Positions 1 through 11,608 of a stretch of 64,000 nt of DNA are shown here, one piece after another; the stretch's first letter is position 1, and each line of letters begins with the position of its first letter. This DNA comes from Neonectria sp. B-13 (taxonomy: Eukaryota; Ascomycota; Sordariomycetes; Hypocreales; Nectriaceae). Under the pieces are notes generated by a model. It saw nothing but the letters and a program-made list of their open reading frames with translations. It was not told the DNA's origin and did no database searches. The DNA is taken from the NCBI GenBank assembly GCA_002682825.1, contig NOKP01000023.1, forward strand, positions 124,001 to 188,000, in the 5' to 3' direction. A program made the position numbers and the translations under genes.

Positions 1-3000
1 GAGAGAACCTGAACCTGACGGCCCGCGCCTCTGAACTTACACAAAGTGAAAAGGTCGCAGTCGTACCGGCACAAGGGAACGCCAAAGCCCCCTGCAGCCT
101 GCAGCCTGCAGTCTGCACTGCTACAGTGGAGTGGGTTGTATGCTCAAGGGTCGCAAGCAAATATGAGGTGATGCGCTGGCAGATGGACCCGCCCACGCGG
201 CACCAGAACGGGACGACCCTCCCCTCACTTCACCCTGACTTTGTCCCATCCCACTTGAACCCTGATGACAGGACGGGGATAAGAAGAGGGATTACCGATG
301 CGGCGGATGAGGAGGGTGAACCTCGGGCGAGGACGGGAAGTAATTACCTCTTGGGGATACTACCGAAGTTTACTTGTTGAATCGGTTTGAGAAGCTGTCT
401 CGACTGCTAAACTAAATCCAATCACCCTTAGAAACCACCGTAACAACTCGTACGCAACCTAGGGCCTGATTTCCCGTCCTTTCCCCTCCTTATCGTTTTC
501 ACCGTACAGTAGTCCCTCCGTGACCTGATGCAGACAGACCCAAGTGGTTCCCAGCGCCCCGCCCGACCTGCAGACTGCTGGATAAGACACGCACCACACG
601 GAGGACAGCAGAGTCCGTGCAAATAGATCTACAGACTAATTACAGCACACACGAAATGCAAAATCCCAGGCGGCTGGTTCGGAGACGCGGGCGCCGCCGA
701 GATGCCCAACCGCTCCTCCCCAGGCAGGTGGAGGGCTCCGTTTCCGCGGCGCCGGGACGGGATTGGGGGCTTCCCGAGTTTTAGGGCCAGATTGATGGGG
801 GCACACTCGATGGTGAAAATATCCCGGATGCGCCCTCTTCTCCAAGACTCTTGTGCAACTCGGCAGAGACGGGTTACGGCATTTGCTTTTATGGTTCTTC
901 TTCGTGACCTTCTCAGTCGTTCCGCAATGTCACCTCACGTATCCGCATGGCTTCATCTGTGGCCGCCTCCACAAATTTACTTGCGGCTCACTCATCACGC
1001 CACGGCCATCGTGCCGAGTTCCACACAACACCTCAACTGCCGCTCTCCACTTCTCCTCTTCAGACTCAGACGCTCTCTCATCATCATGTCCTTGCAAAAT
1101 GGCAGCCACGTTTCATATTGGAGAGCCGGCTTACATCGGTGAGCGTGCGGTGAGACAAAGATTTTTCACTGCCCCTCCGAACAGTCACAGTGACGGTGTA
1201 AGCCAGATCCAATCAACCGGATCCGAGGCGAACCTCAGCCATAGGTTCAACAACGCACAAGGCCGATGATGGGTTGGACGTATTTAGGCCCGGCCTGGTG
1301 GGTCGTTTACGACGGGGCAAGCAACTCCTCCCTTGTTTTAGCACCGCCATGCAGACTGCAGGATCGAGGTCACGTTGGCCTTGTGAGTTGGTCAGTCGGT
1401 AGCTTGCAGACCTCGTAAAGCCAACTCAGAATGTCGGTCGGTTGAATGTATGCGTCACTGCCTTACTCATGGATTATATCCACCTCGAGGATCTCGTGAT
1501 GTTCTCGTCCGTCTTTCTCTTTGTGTCAGAGACCAGGTCTTTGCAACCTGCAGTCGTACTCTCACAGTGCCGCGACCTGTCCCTGCCATCAGGTTTAGAT
1601 ACCCAGCGTTGCCAATCTAATTTGTGGGGACTACTCCCCGGTTCCATCAATAACTAGAGTTCCAGGAAAAGAAAACTGTGTTGCTTGGAATATATAATTC
1701 CTGGCGTCCTGCTGGCTGTGTGTCTAACAAGTCTTAAACACCAAATAAACTACGTTGCGTCCTAGATTCTCGTTGTTCGTGATACAACGCCAACAAAGCC
1801 CACCTCCAGTTCCATGTCAGCCTCCATTAACTAACAATTTTGGATTGTTCTCGAACCCACACAAATACAAATGGGGACATGTTGGTTCCCCCTTCAATAA
1901 CCTCAAGCTACATCCCGCACTCTCGGGTTTGCTGGTTCGCCACAGCATCTCCCGTGCAGCTCGTGCGACCCCTTGCATCCCAAAGCGTCGGGACGCCGCA
2001 CAAAAAAAAGAACCAATACGTACTGCTCAAAGATCGATATTCGGTCGGCTGAACGTTTCGAGTGGTTAAGATGCTCTACATCAAGTCGGCTCATCTGACA
2101 ACATCTCAAGTGACAACTCCGCTTCAAAGCTGCTTTGAACATCCAAAAATGGACCCCCAGAGTCTCGGCCTTGGTGGACCAGCCGCCCTCCGCTCTGAAG
2201 GTTTGCCTCGATGGACGAGCTACCAACGGCAGCATCCGCCACCTTCCACAATCACTCTATCGACGGTCTCGACTGGTCTCGTCCCTTCTAAATCTGCGCC
2301 TGCGGCTATGCGTACATATATTCCCTGGTGATCTCGTAGGCGTAACCCAAACACTCTACTAAGTCGAACAAGTACGGTCTCTCCCGGTGGTAACGTGGAG
2401 TTGATTGCCTTATGAAACAGCATCAATGGTCGCTAAGGTCCAGCTCAATAGCGGCGTGGGTTTGCTTTGGCTCAGTACGCTGGTATAGACCTCGCAAATG
2501 TTTAGGTCCAAAAGCCCAAACTAAACTGCTTAAAAATCAGCAATTCATGGGTCCTTGCGTGGAGGCGGAAAAGAAGTGCCATTGCTCAGTCAGGTTCGCC
2601 TAACGCCTCAAGACTTGGCGAGCGGCAATATCCAACGAGCTTAACCCTGGTGACGGAATGCTGAAATCCTCGCATGCGAGGGGCGGTTGTACTCACAAAT
2701 AAAACCTTAGCGTTCGTAAGAGTTGCCGACAAGCTCCAATGATTTGAATCCAGAGTCGTAAGAAATCCCGGGGCTGTGGATGAGCTCTGGCCTCAAAGTG
2801 ATGTATCATGGAGCTAGCATTGCCGCACGGCTTCGTCTGTATCAAGACAGGGATCATTGGCTGCTCCTTGGGACGGCGTATTCCAAGAGCGTCCGAGCGC
2901 ATGTAAGTTCGTGCAAGGGAGACTGAGAATGGGTGTTACTAGCCTTAGGTAGATACCCCATTCCATATAATTACCGAGTCCAAAGAGGAAATCAGCATTG

Positions 3001-3578
3001 AAAACATCCAGTCCACTGCGGAAGTACTTTAGCACCAGTCAGTTGCCCATCCGAAGATGACGAGAGTGCTCCAAACTCGGTCATTTAGAGGAAGTAAAAG
3101 TCAACTCACCCGGATTGCTTTGGAGATCGCTGGCGTATTGGAGACTCCCAGCTCAACCTAACGCCAGTTTAAGGGCCTGCTAGATCCTGGAATGTTAGAA
3201 GTCGGCAAGTGTGTTGATGTAGTGTTGGGATCATATTGATACCGGGTGCCTCGTGATCAGATGCAATCTGAATAGGTAATGGTCAGGGACAAATGCCGAG
3301 ATAAGACGCCTGTCACTACCTAGAAGTCTTACGCTGCTTGCTGAGGAAGGGCGGACTCATTTGGTGAGTTGGAATGGAGGCGTTTCTGTTCAGGCATGTT
3401 TCTCACGTTGGGATTCCAGGTTCAAGTTTCGGACAATTGGTTCCATTACTATCAAGTCTTCTAATTTGACCACCAATCCATCACCAGATGTTGAGACGTT
3501 TACCACTTCTGGCTGGCAAGAAATGAACCAATCCAAGCTGTTGCTCCAGTGTGAGCAGTGTCATCCCTCGAGTAAAAT
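1..3578. other. gene-free interval, left end
   Basis: No reading frame here looks like a gene: the open frames are short, overlap on both strands and have no recognisable domain. The only simple repeat of note is three exact CCTGCAG units at 91-111. The interval ends at the 3' side of the WSC-domain gene. I see no RNA gene and no intact mobile element. Confidence 0.6.
91..111. repeat. short tandem CCTGCAG repeat
   Basis: Three perfect consecutive copies of CCTGCAG (91-97, 98-104, 105-111). It lies in non-coding DNA and no function is inferred. Confidence 0.8.
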
Positions 3579-5016
3579 TTACATGAGGAAGACGGCACCG
3601 GCGATGAGAGCAACAAGGCCAGGGAGAGTCTTCTGGACAGAGCCGGAGACGATGACAACGGGGGTCTCAGCAGGGCAGTGCTCACCGGTGCACTCGCCGC
3701 TGCCGCTGCTGCCGCCAGTGCTGGTCTCAGTAGGGCAGTGCTCACCGTTGCACTCGCCGCTGCCACTGCTGCCGCTGTTGTGAGGAACGTAGACGACCTT
3801 GTCACCATGGGTAGGAGTGTTGACAACGGGAGTAGGGCAGCCGGTACCGGTGCAGGGGATGTCCTTGGTGCACTCATCGCCGTAGCAAATCTCCTTGCTG
3901 CCACAGTCCTTGCCGTTGCAGCTCTCGTGGACGCAGTCGTCACCGTAGCAGACGAACTTCTTGTCACCCTTGCCTTCGCTGTTGGGCTTCTTCACGAAGG
4001 TGCACTCGTTTCCGTGGCAGACAACCTTCTGGTCGCAGTTACCGGTGCTGTAGTGGCATTTGTCGCCCTCGCAGATGACAAGCTTGCTCCAGTCGTTGCC
4101 GTGGCACTCCTGGGGGGAGCAGCTGCCGTCGTGGCAGACAACCTGGTACTTGGTGCAGACGGGGCAGTGGTGCTCAGGGGCGCAGTAGTCACCTTCGCAG
4201 ATGATGGTGATACCAGTAGGAACAACGTCGACGGTGGTGGTAACTGTAGCGGTAACAACATGGCCCTCAGCATCAGTCACAGTGTTGGTGTGAGTAGCAG
4301 TGGTGACTCCAGGGTCAACGGTCACAGTGGCACCGTTGTTGTTGTTGTTGTTGTTGTTGTTGTTATTGTTGTTATTGTTGTTGTTGTTCCCGTTGTTGTT
4401 CCCGTTGTTGTTTCCATTGTTGTTTCCATTGTTGTTTCCATTGTTGTTTCCATTGTTGTTGCCATTGTTGTTGCCGTTGTTGTTCCCATCGTCAACGCGA
4501 ATATAGAGGGAGAGGAGGACCGAGAGGGGGATGTTCTGGCGACGGGCCAGACGAGCACTGGTACGGATACCACCGCATGCCTGCGAGTCGTCACCAGGGC
4601 AAGAGATGTCACACTGGTCATCAGGGGCCTTGGTGGAGGACCCAGTGTCAAGGGATTCGCCACAGTAGCAGTTCCTATCGGACTGGTCAGTATTTTTTGG
4701 TAGCACATGGGTATGGATGTACTCACTCGTCGTAGACACCGAAGAAGGGGCCATCGCACAGGGCCGCACAAGCCTCGACGGTGTTGTCGTCAGACGAGTC
4801 AGTCAAGACGAAGCCAGGGAAGCCATCAGTGGAGAAGACACAGCCGTAGTAGGCAAAGCCAGCAAGGTTGTTGTCGGGGCCAGGGCCAACGGGAGTCTCA
4901 GTGGGAGAAGTGCTGGTCGAGGTCCCGCTGCTGGTAGGCTCGGGAGTGGTGGTGTTGATGAACTGGGCCGAGGCTAGGTTGCCCATAGCCAGGGCGGCGA
5001 TGGAGGAGACACGCAT
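3579..5016 (-). CDS. WSC-domain, GPI-anchored cell-surface protein with Cys-rich repeats
   Basis: Predicted 461-aa secreted wall protein, two exons: 5016-4727 and 4674-3579. The 52-nt intron (GTGAGT...ATAG) falls inside the WSC domain, and joining restores the Cys pattern GVYDE-NCYCGE. Residues 1 to about 18 form a signal peptide ending ASAQ. A Ser/Thr/Pro-rich stretch follows, then the WSC domain (about 50-130) with QACGG near its end. Next is an Asn/Gly tract (GNNN units, then poly-Asn), and then a Cys-rich region with repeated C-x-G-x-x-C units such as CEGDYC, CEGDKC, CHGNEC, CYGDDC and CYGDEC. Near the end a GSSGSGEC...GEHC unit is duplicated. A hydrophobic tail after SGS fits a GPI-anchor signal. 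WSC domains are known in carbohydrate-binding and wall-stress proteins; the role of the Cys repeat is unknown to me. A TATA box lies about 147 nt upstream of the ATG. Confidence 0.85.
4334..4487. repeat. trinucleotide/12-nt coding repeat (poly-Asn and GNNN)
   Basis: A GTT-type microsatellite on the plus strand reads AAC/AAT on the coding strand. It grades into 12-nt units that encode Gly-Asn-Asn-Asn. It lies within the WSC gene, between the WSC domain and the Cys-rich region. Such tracts are prone to length change, so the repeat number may differ between strains. Confidence 0.9.
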
Positions 5017-5162
5017 TTTGATGTTTGGACTAGCTGAACGAGTGACTAGGAAGTAAAGACTGAAGAAAGATGCTCTCGGAGAAGTAGCGAAGGAATCGAG
5101 GCTGCTGTTGAGTGTGAGTGATGAGAAAAGAAACTGATAGTTGGAGGGATCAAAGGTGCTTC

Positions 5163-5168
5163 TTTATA
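5163..5168 (-). promoter_or_regulatory. TATA box of the WSC-domain gene
   Basis: TATAAA on the minus strand, about 147 nt upstream of the ATG at 5016. A pyrimidine- and CA-rich leader lies between them, as in many strongly expressed fungal wall-protein genes. Confidence 0.5.
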
Positions 5169-8100
5169 CATCATGAACCCTCCCTTTGCCACGCCCTCGT
5201 CCACGCCTGTTGGGAGAGCCTCCTCAGCCCGGTCGGTAGTTCCAAGCCTTCGACGAATGCACAGCGCACCGCTATCGAAAGCCAGAGTGCTAGCCTCCAG
5301 GAGAGTTGAGACACTGGCACCCTTCTGCCAACTTGTCGAGTGTCAAGAATGCATTATGTCTGGTGCGAGCCCACTCGCCCCTGGGTTTGTCTCACCACAC
5401 CATCTGCTGAGTCTGCCACCTTGGACGCCGTGAGGAATTTCCCCTCGCACAAGGCTTGCCAGCGCTTCGTCCGCTAAGATTGCACCAAATTCCAGGTCAG
5501 CAGTTCCCACCCTCCATTTGGAATCAGTGCGATCCAAGGCAAAGGGGGGTTGGCAGGGCCAAGACAGAGGAGCCTGTCCACTTGGACCAGCTCTTGCTGC
5601 CCCTTCGTAGAATTTAGAGCATCCTTCAGCAAGAAGTTTTACCGAGGCGGTTGTCTTCGACTCTGGCAACAGAATGTTCCGTCCTGTCTGATGTCCAAGT
5701 CGTGGCCAAGCCTCGAGCATTCTGATCGGCTCGTCGGTCAAATTTCCAACCTGGGAGGGATTTCTCCGGCAAATACTTGGGCATCCCTGGATGCGGCAAA
5801 GCAGTCTTGGATGAATTCGGCCCCTCGCAGGGCCAAGACTGGCTTAGACTCCTGGTTCCTGGGAAGCGGCATGTGTCAAACGTGCCTCCCCACAGAGATA
5901 GCCCATGGAGCACTATGCATGCTGGTTTCTAGGCGCTCTCATCTGCCTTGGTAGTACCTGACCATTGCGTACTTGGACAACCACGCTCGGCGACTATCCA
6001 CTTGGATGCCTTGGTAGTTCCCAGTTCACTTGTTCACGCCAGCTGAACCAGGACTCCCCAGTCAGCCAGCGTAGATCTGTCATCTGTCATCTGCAGTCAA
6101 GGAACGGAATCGGAACTATCCGATTAGGTTCGATGAGAGGAAATTAGACTGCAGCTTCACAACAACCAACAAGGCCGCGTGAAAACAAACCAGGGGGGAT
6201 GCAGAGGGCGTGATGCACGGGACCTGACCCTCGCGGTTTGCTTATTCTGCTCCATCTCATCTGGGGCACAGCTGATTGAAGGCCTCTGATAGGACTGGGG
6301 GCGTGGAGCAAGAAGAGGGAGGGCTATCAAAGCTGTGAGGAGGAGATGTGTTTGTCTTGGAGTCGCCCTTGCGTCGGAGAACTAGGCGGGGCTTCGGCCT
6401 CGGACTGTCGGTCAAGTGTAGGGTAGCTTGGGCGCCAATACGATCACCGCTTGTCCGTTTACCATTCATGGCATCTTTGGTATATTGAAGTGCGGTGACA
6501 TACGTTTCTGGGGACTATGTATAATTGTAGAGCGTGCTTGGTTTCCTCTAGTTTCTTCTTATTCTGATAGTACCGCGATATATCGTGACTCGGTTTACTT
6601 TTTTTCAGAAAGACTGCAAGTGAACTTTGTCACCGACTCCTGAATCTAACACTGATGAGGCTGACCTCGGTCAACTGCGGATAACTCCGCAAATGTCGAC
6701 GTGCGTCTAGTGACCATATATTGGCCGATATGCTACTTACTACGTCATCCCCATACTTGGTGATCACACGTCGTACTAGCGAGGTCACAACTAACGATAT
6801 CTAACCAGATGCCCTAGGGGCCAGGTGCACGGTGGGGTCAATAAACCCAGAGTAAGCACCGTCCATTTTACTAGTCTACTAGTCGGCAGAATAAGCATCG
6901 AGCCTTGTGTTGCATGTAAGAGACCCCCGTCACTTCTTGTCATGCCTCGCATCAAATTTGCACTACAGCTCCCCCCTCGACAATGGAATAAACCTAAGCT
7001 TATTTTACCACCGTAGCCTGAAGTAATTCCTCAATAAGAATATCAGTACCACTCAAGGTTAGAAGGCATTTTCACTTATTAGTTAGATAAATAGGCATTT
7101 GAAGCTGCAGAGTCACACTGCATTCAAACATATCGTCAAAGAATGGCAACATCCGCCACCCTAAACAGAGCAAAAGGTAACCCAGATACTCTGATCGCAA
7201 ACGGCTCAGTATGAATTCACTGAACAATGACCTCCTTTCCTTGGGACCCACGCATGTTTGTTTGTGTTTACTCCAAGCAACCATTGTTGTGGTAAACACG
7301 TTGACACAGAAGGCGGTCGAAATGTAGGCTCTAGTTCTCTGACCCTGAGCCACTTCAGCCATTGCATGGAACTTGACCGGGGCAATAATAAATCAAATTC
7401 TGGAATGTAGCGTGTTGTTCCGCCTCGGCCCACCTTCTCCGAGGGCAGGCAAAGTCACGACTCACCACTCCGTCTCTCTCCACATCCTACCAGCCCCATT
7501 GTCTCACCATTTCCAGAAATCCCTTGAGAACCACCCCTGATGACTGGAAGGGCTGCATTTCATCGCCTTCTCGGAGGAGTTCCCTGAAAGAAATTACTCT
7601 CCGCTGTCGGCCACACTGGGCATTCTGCTTTGCCCCCAGGGTCGTACAGCCCATGTTTCTATTTACGTGGAGTGGCTTTCTAAGGAAGAAAGAGGCTTCA
7701 AATTGTCTCACTTCAACCTCCTAAAAAGTGAGAGGACATCGCGGTCTGGGCATCCCTCTACGACCCCTTGCTTGGGGTAGGGATTCGAGGCGAAGGAGGC
7801 ATACACAGACTAGCCATTGACTGAGAATGTCCTCACACGAAAAGCAAGCCGGCTGAACATATGCTGAATGGATTGGAATACTTGGAAGAAATCAACGACG
7901 TCACGTTTTGGACGTTTCTTGGCCGCAATGCCGTAAACCGAGACAATACTATCCACTGGGGCGTTGGACCTGCTAGACGGTTCAAACAATTTGGCAAAAA
8001 ACTACTGCTATTTCAGTAATAAGGGCACCTTTTCAATCTGCGGAGCGGGGTGCTCAGCGTGTTGGCCGGTCATCAGCATTCTTCTACTCTCGGTTCGCTC

Positions 8101-9220
8101 AACACAGTTGGTGACTACACCGGCGAGGATTCTGCGACCCTTCCAGACTACTAGCTTCCAATCTCCTGGGACATGTTATCTCGTCTAGCGACGATCGCTG
8201 GGTTCTCCGTGATTACGAGATGCCCGCAGTATCAGTGCCAGTTCACGAGCCTGGCGTTTCTCGGCCTCCAAATCCGACCACATCCCTTTAAGGGTCAGCA
8301 TCCCAAGGTACGAAGAGTCATCTGGATTGCGGCCCCTTAATTGACCAACAAATCTAGGCATCAAGGTCGAGGGCTTAGGTAACGTTACATGCGCCAAATC
8401 TAGCCATCCTCCCTTCTCAAGCAAACATCTTTCTGTCGACAGTATATGCTATCTTGAGATGTATCACAGCTCCCAGGATGGAAAGACCGTCAAAGAATTC
8501 TAACGCAGAGAATCTTGCCACGACGGAGAGTGGCTCAGAATGCTGGCCACCTTGAAACCTGCCGGGGAGCCAGACTTCTTGTTCTGCCCGCCCAGGTGCA
8601 AAAAGTTGACGTGTGATGGCATCAAGTGACATCAACGCATCAATTGGCTAGGGCGACAAAGCTCCTCGGTTAACAAGGAATTTCCCCGCTCGGGAATTGA
8701 CTTGGCTGGAGGCGGGGATATTGGCCGCTATGCTCACTTAGCATCGGACGAGAGTCTGCATCCTTGGAGCCATAAAAGCGCCGGGGCCGTCATGGTAAAA
8801 TCCTTCGAAACACCTCACCCTGCATTCCCGTTCTGCCTTTTCCGGTTGACGAGAAGGCCGGATTGCGACCGCAATGCTCCAAAGCTCAACAGCCGTGCTT
8901 CACAGCCGACGACCTGCAGGTGGGGGAGGGGCTAGGGCGATGATGATGGAGACTAATCATGCGGCAGACTCGTCATTGGAGCAACCGTGTTCTGGGCGGC
9001 GTTAGCTCCGGGGAAAGCTTGTGAATCAAGCGGGACAGTTACCCAGCCGTGGGCCACGCGTGTATGAAGACGAGGATGAACTGAGGGGGTTGCACTCATG
9101 AGTTGATGATCCTGTCATCCCAAGACCGACGAGATCCACAGATAGGTCGGGGTAAAGTCAATTTAAATCGCTCTGTCCGCTCTCCCCGGCGGTCTTCTCG
9201 GCCACAACAAGTCTCAGACA

Positions 9221-9245
9221 GTGAGTAATTAGTGAGTAGTGAGTA
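9221..9245 (+). repeat. three GTGAGTA copies just upstream of the MetE-like start
   Basis: GTGAGTA occurs at 9221-9227, 9232-9238 and 9239-9245, 21 to 45 nt before the ATG at 9266. Each resembles a fungal 5' splice site. They sit in the presumed 5' leader, followed by a GAAA-rich run. Confidence 0.7.
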
Positions 9246-9265
9246 AGGAAAGAAAGAAAGAAGCC

Positions 9266-10512
9266 ATGGGTGTCACCAAGTTACCGTTCCACGCCGACCA
9301 CATCGGCTCGCTTATTCGACCCGAGGCTCTCTCGCGGACTCAGGAACAGGCCGACGCCGGGCAAGTCTCGCCCGAGGAGCTCCTCGCGGCGCAGAAGGCT
9401 GCCATTGCCGACATTGTCAAGAAGCAGCAGGACCATGGCGTGCGCGCGCTGTCATCGGGCGAGTTCGACCGAAAGTACTACTTCTCGGGCTTCTTCGAGA
9501 AGCTCGATGGCTTCAAGGAAGTGAGCCCCGTGCCGTGGGAGCTGGCGCGACTCTCGGCGCCGCCCATCGCCGCGCTCAAGAAGGCCGGCAAGCAGTATCC
9601 CATGGCCGCCGTGTGCGAGGGCAAGATCAAGTACTCCAAGAGCCCATACCTGGACAACTGGAAGCTGCTGCGAGACTGCTTGCCCCGTGAGCAGTGGGCC
9701 GAATGCAAGTTCACCATGCCGCCACCATGCTACTTTCACCTGCGACTGGCGTCGGGCAAGTGCTACAGCGCCGAGGCCTACGCGAACGACGAGGAGTTCT
9801 TCGCCGACCTGGCCAAGGCCTACCAGCAGGAACTGAAGACGCTGTATGACGAGGGCGTGCGCAACATCCAGATCGACGACCCAACGTTGGCGTACTTCTG
9901 CTCCGATGACATGCTTGCCGCCCTCAAGAGCGAAGGCGTCGACCCGGACAAGTTGTTCGAGACGTATCTGAAGGCACACAACGACTGCATTGCTGGCCGC
10001 CCCGAGGGCCTCCATGTTGGGCTTCACATCTGCAGAGGTGAGACGAGACCCCAATTCGAAGTAGTTTCATTGACTGAAGATGTACTTACAATTCTCCAGG
10101 AAACTTCTCCAAGTCGATGCACTTCAGCGAGGGTTCTTATGAAAAGATTGCCGAGAAGTTCTTCACCACCCTCAACTACGACACCTTCTTCCTCGAGTAC
10201 GACAACACCCGATCCGGCGGATTTGAGCCGCTGCGCTTCCTCCCCAAGCACAAGAACGTCGTGCTTGGAGTGGTCACCACCAAGGACCCCGAGCTGGAAG
10301 ATGCCGAGGTCATCAAGAGCCGTGTGCTCGAGGCCGCCAAGATCATCGCCGACGGCCAGGGCCGCACCACGGACGAGGCCCTGAAGCAGATTGGCATCAG
10401 CCCGCAGTGCGGCTTTGCCAGTGTAGCGGTGGGCGCTGACGGTATGACCGAGGAGAAGATGTTTGCCAAGTTGAAGCTGGTTGATGATGTTGCTCGGGCT
10501 CTATGGCCATAG
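9266..10512 (+). CDS. short MetE-like (cobalamin-independent methionine synthase C-terminal type) protein
   Basis: Predicted 394 aa, two exons: 9266-10037 and 10100-10512, with a 62-nt intron (GTGAGA...CCAG). I chose the ATG at 9266, which has a GCC-ATG-G context; the open frame before it has only non-ATG codons. The protein has one barrel of the UROD/MetE type: an N-terminal HADHIGSL, then the zinc site HIC at His254 and Cys256, Glu290 in FLEYDN, and Cys361 in PQCGF. Together these match the four metal ligands of MetE. The N-terminal half of classical MetE (about 760 aa) is absent. Splicing creates the CRGNF motif, which supports the model. The family transfers methyl groups to thiols such as homocysteine, but the substrate here is not known. 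It lies in tandem ahead of an ABCC transporter with a 1.1-kb gap. Confidence 0.85.
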
Positions 10513-11507
10513 GGAGGTCATACGGGGTACATGTAGATAAACAATCTCATACCTTGTGAATACAAAAAGCTTCACTTCTGGCGTTACCATAGTCGCGTTT
10601 GGATTTTCTTCTAGGCTTGAGGCCGCGTCTTTAATGCAGGTGGAACGCCGTGAGGTAACATGTCGTTTTATCCCCATTCTTGGTCGAGACCTAGGCGACT
10701 GGCTATTACGCGCGGACCGCCTGATAGACATACATCGTTTGGAGTTAATTTTCCATTCAAGAGAGAAAATCACTGAGACATATTTCTACTAGGAGCGAGT
10801 ACAGGCCTCTCGAAGCAGGGTAGGTTTAGGACTAATAATGGGTGTCTGTAATTCACGTATCGGTGTCGGACGACGGTGCACAGGGAACGTGATGTTGCAT
10901 AGGGCTGTTCATTGATTTAAGAATACCATTCAGCCCTACTGGGCTTTCGTTATCTGCACTTCTTACATCTCGTAGCTAGCGTGCGAAATATGTCGTATGA
11001 TCAACTTTGATTACGAGTCTGATCTTGATAAGCACGTTTAGGCTTGGGGACTCATCATCGATAGTTGTTAGCTTTCTCGAATCTCTCGGAATGTATTGGT
11101 GGAAACATTCATCTATGACTGCAGGTCGTGGTTGTCGATGGAAAGTGACAGGCAACAGGGTATTCACGCAGTAATCTTGCGTACATGGATCTCCCCGACC
11201 TGCCTGTTTGGACATGGTTCACAATCCTGCCTTTGCTAGAGGAATACCTTTACTTGATACCCTGTTCAAGGTAAGCCGGGTGTATCCATCTACTGTTATT
11301 CCCGCAATGCTCCATTCCGCAATGCCAGCGTCGCGTCCAAGATGCGGCTGCCTACAAGCGACGTAATAGCGCAGGTAACTCGCAATGCCCTGCGTAATCC
11401 TTCAAGTTCAAAGGTGACGACGCTTGAAAAAGCTGCATCGCGTCACGGCCTACACCGTCACAACCATTCTGACGCCTTTTGATGAACCTCATGGTCAAGT
11501 TAAGCAG

Positions 11508-11515
11508 TATAAAAG
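11508..11515 (+). promoter_or_regulatory. TATA box of the ABCC transporter gene
   Basis: TATAAAAG, about 100 nt before the ATG at 11609, followed by an (AG)n tract in the presumed leader. Confidence 0.6.
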
Positions 11516-11519
11516 AGCA

Positions 11520-11535
11520 AGAGAGAGAGAGAGAG
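11520..11535 (+). repeat. (AG)n microsatellite in 5' leader
   Basis: Eight AG dinucleotides between the TATA box and the start codon of the ABCC gene. Confidence 0.85.
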
Positions 11536-11608
11536 TACCTTTCTGAGGCGCCAGTCTGTGTCACGCAACTAGCAGTTAGTTAGTTGTCTGATTTCTCTTT
11601 CGCCCGCC

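Larger units (their letters stand above)
5017..9265. other. gene-free interval between WSC and MetE-like genes
   Basis: This 4.2-kb stretch contains the promoter of the WSC gene at its left end and that of the MetE-like gene at its right end. No domain-bearing frame is seen. On the minus strand two adjacent frames (8635-8417 and 8424-8185) have a somewhat protein-like composition, but I found no splice pair joining them and no recognisable motif, so they are not called. Confidence 0.55.
10513..11608. other. intergenic, promoter side of the ABCC transporter
   Basis: No gene is seen. It holds the MetE-like 3' end and the ABCC promoter, with a TATA box at 11508-11515 and an AG repeat at 11520-11535. 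Confidence 0.65.

Noticed and set aside
3678..4703. 341-codon plus-strand frame opposite the WSC gene
   Set aside because: It is the antisense of the Cys-rich and Asn-repeat region; its Ala/Val-rich and poly-Val product is what the complementary repeats must give, while the minus strand has signal peptide, WSC domain, intron and GPI signal.
9452..10054. 200-codon minus-strand frame in the MetE-like gene
   Set aside because: Antisense shadow of a codon-biased gene; no start context or domain, and it crosses the spliced intron's donor.
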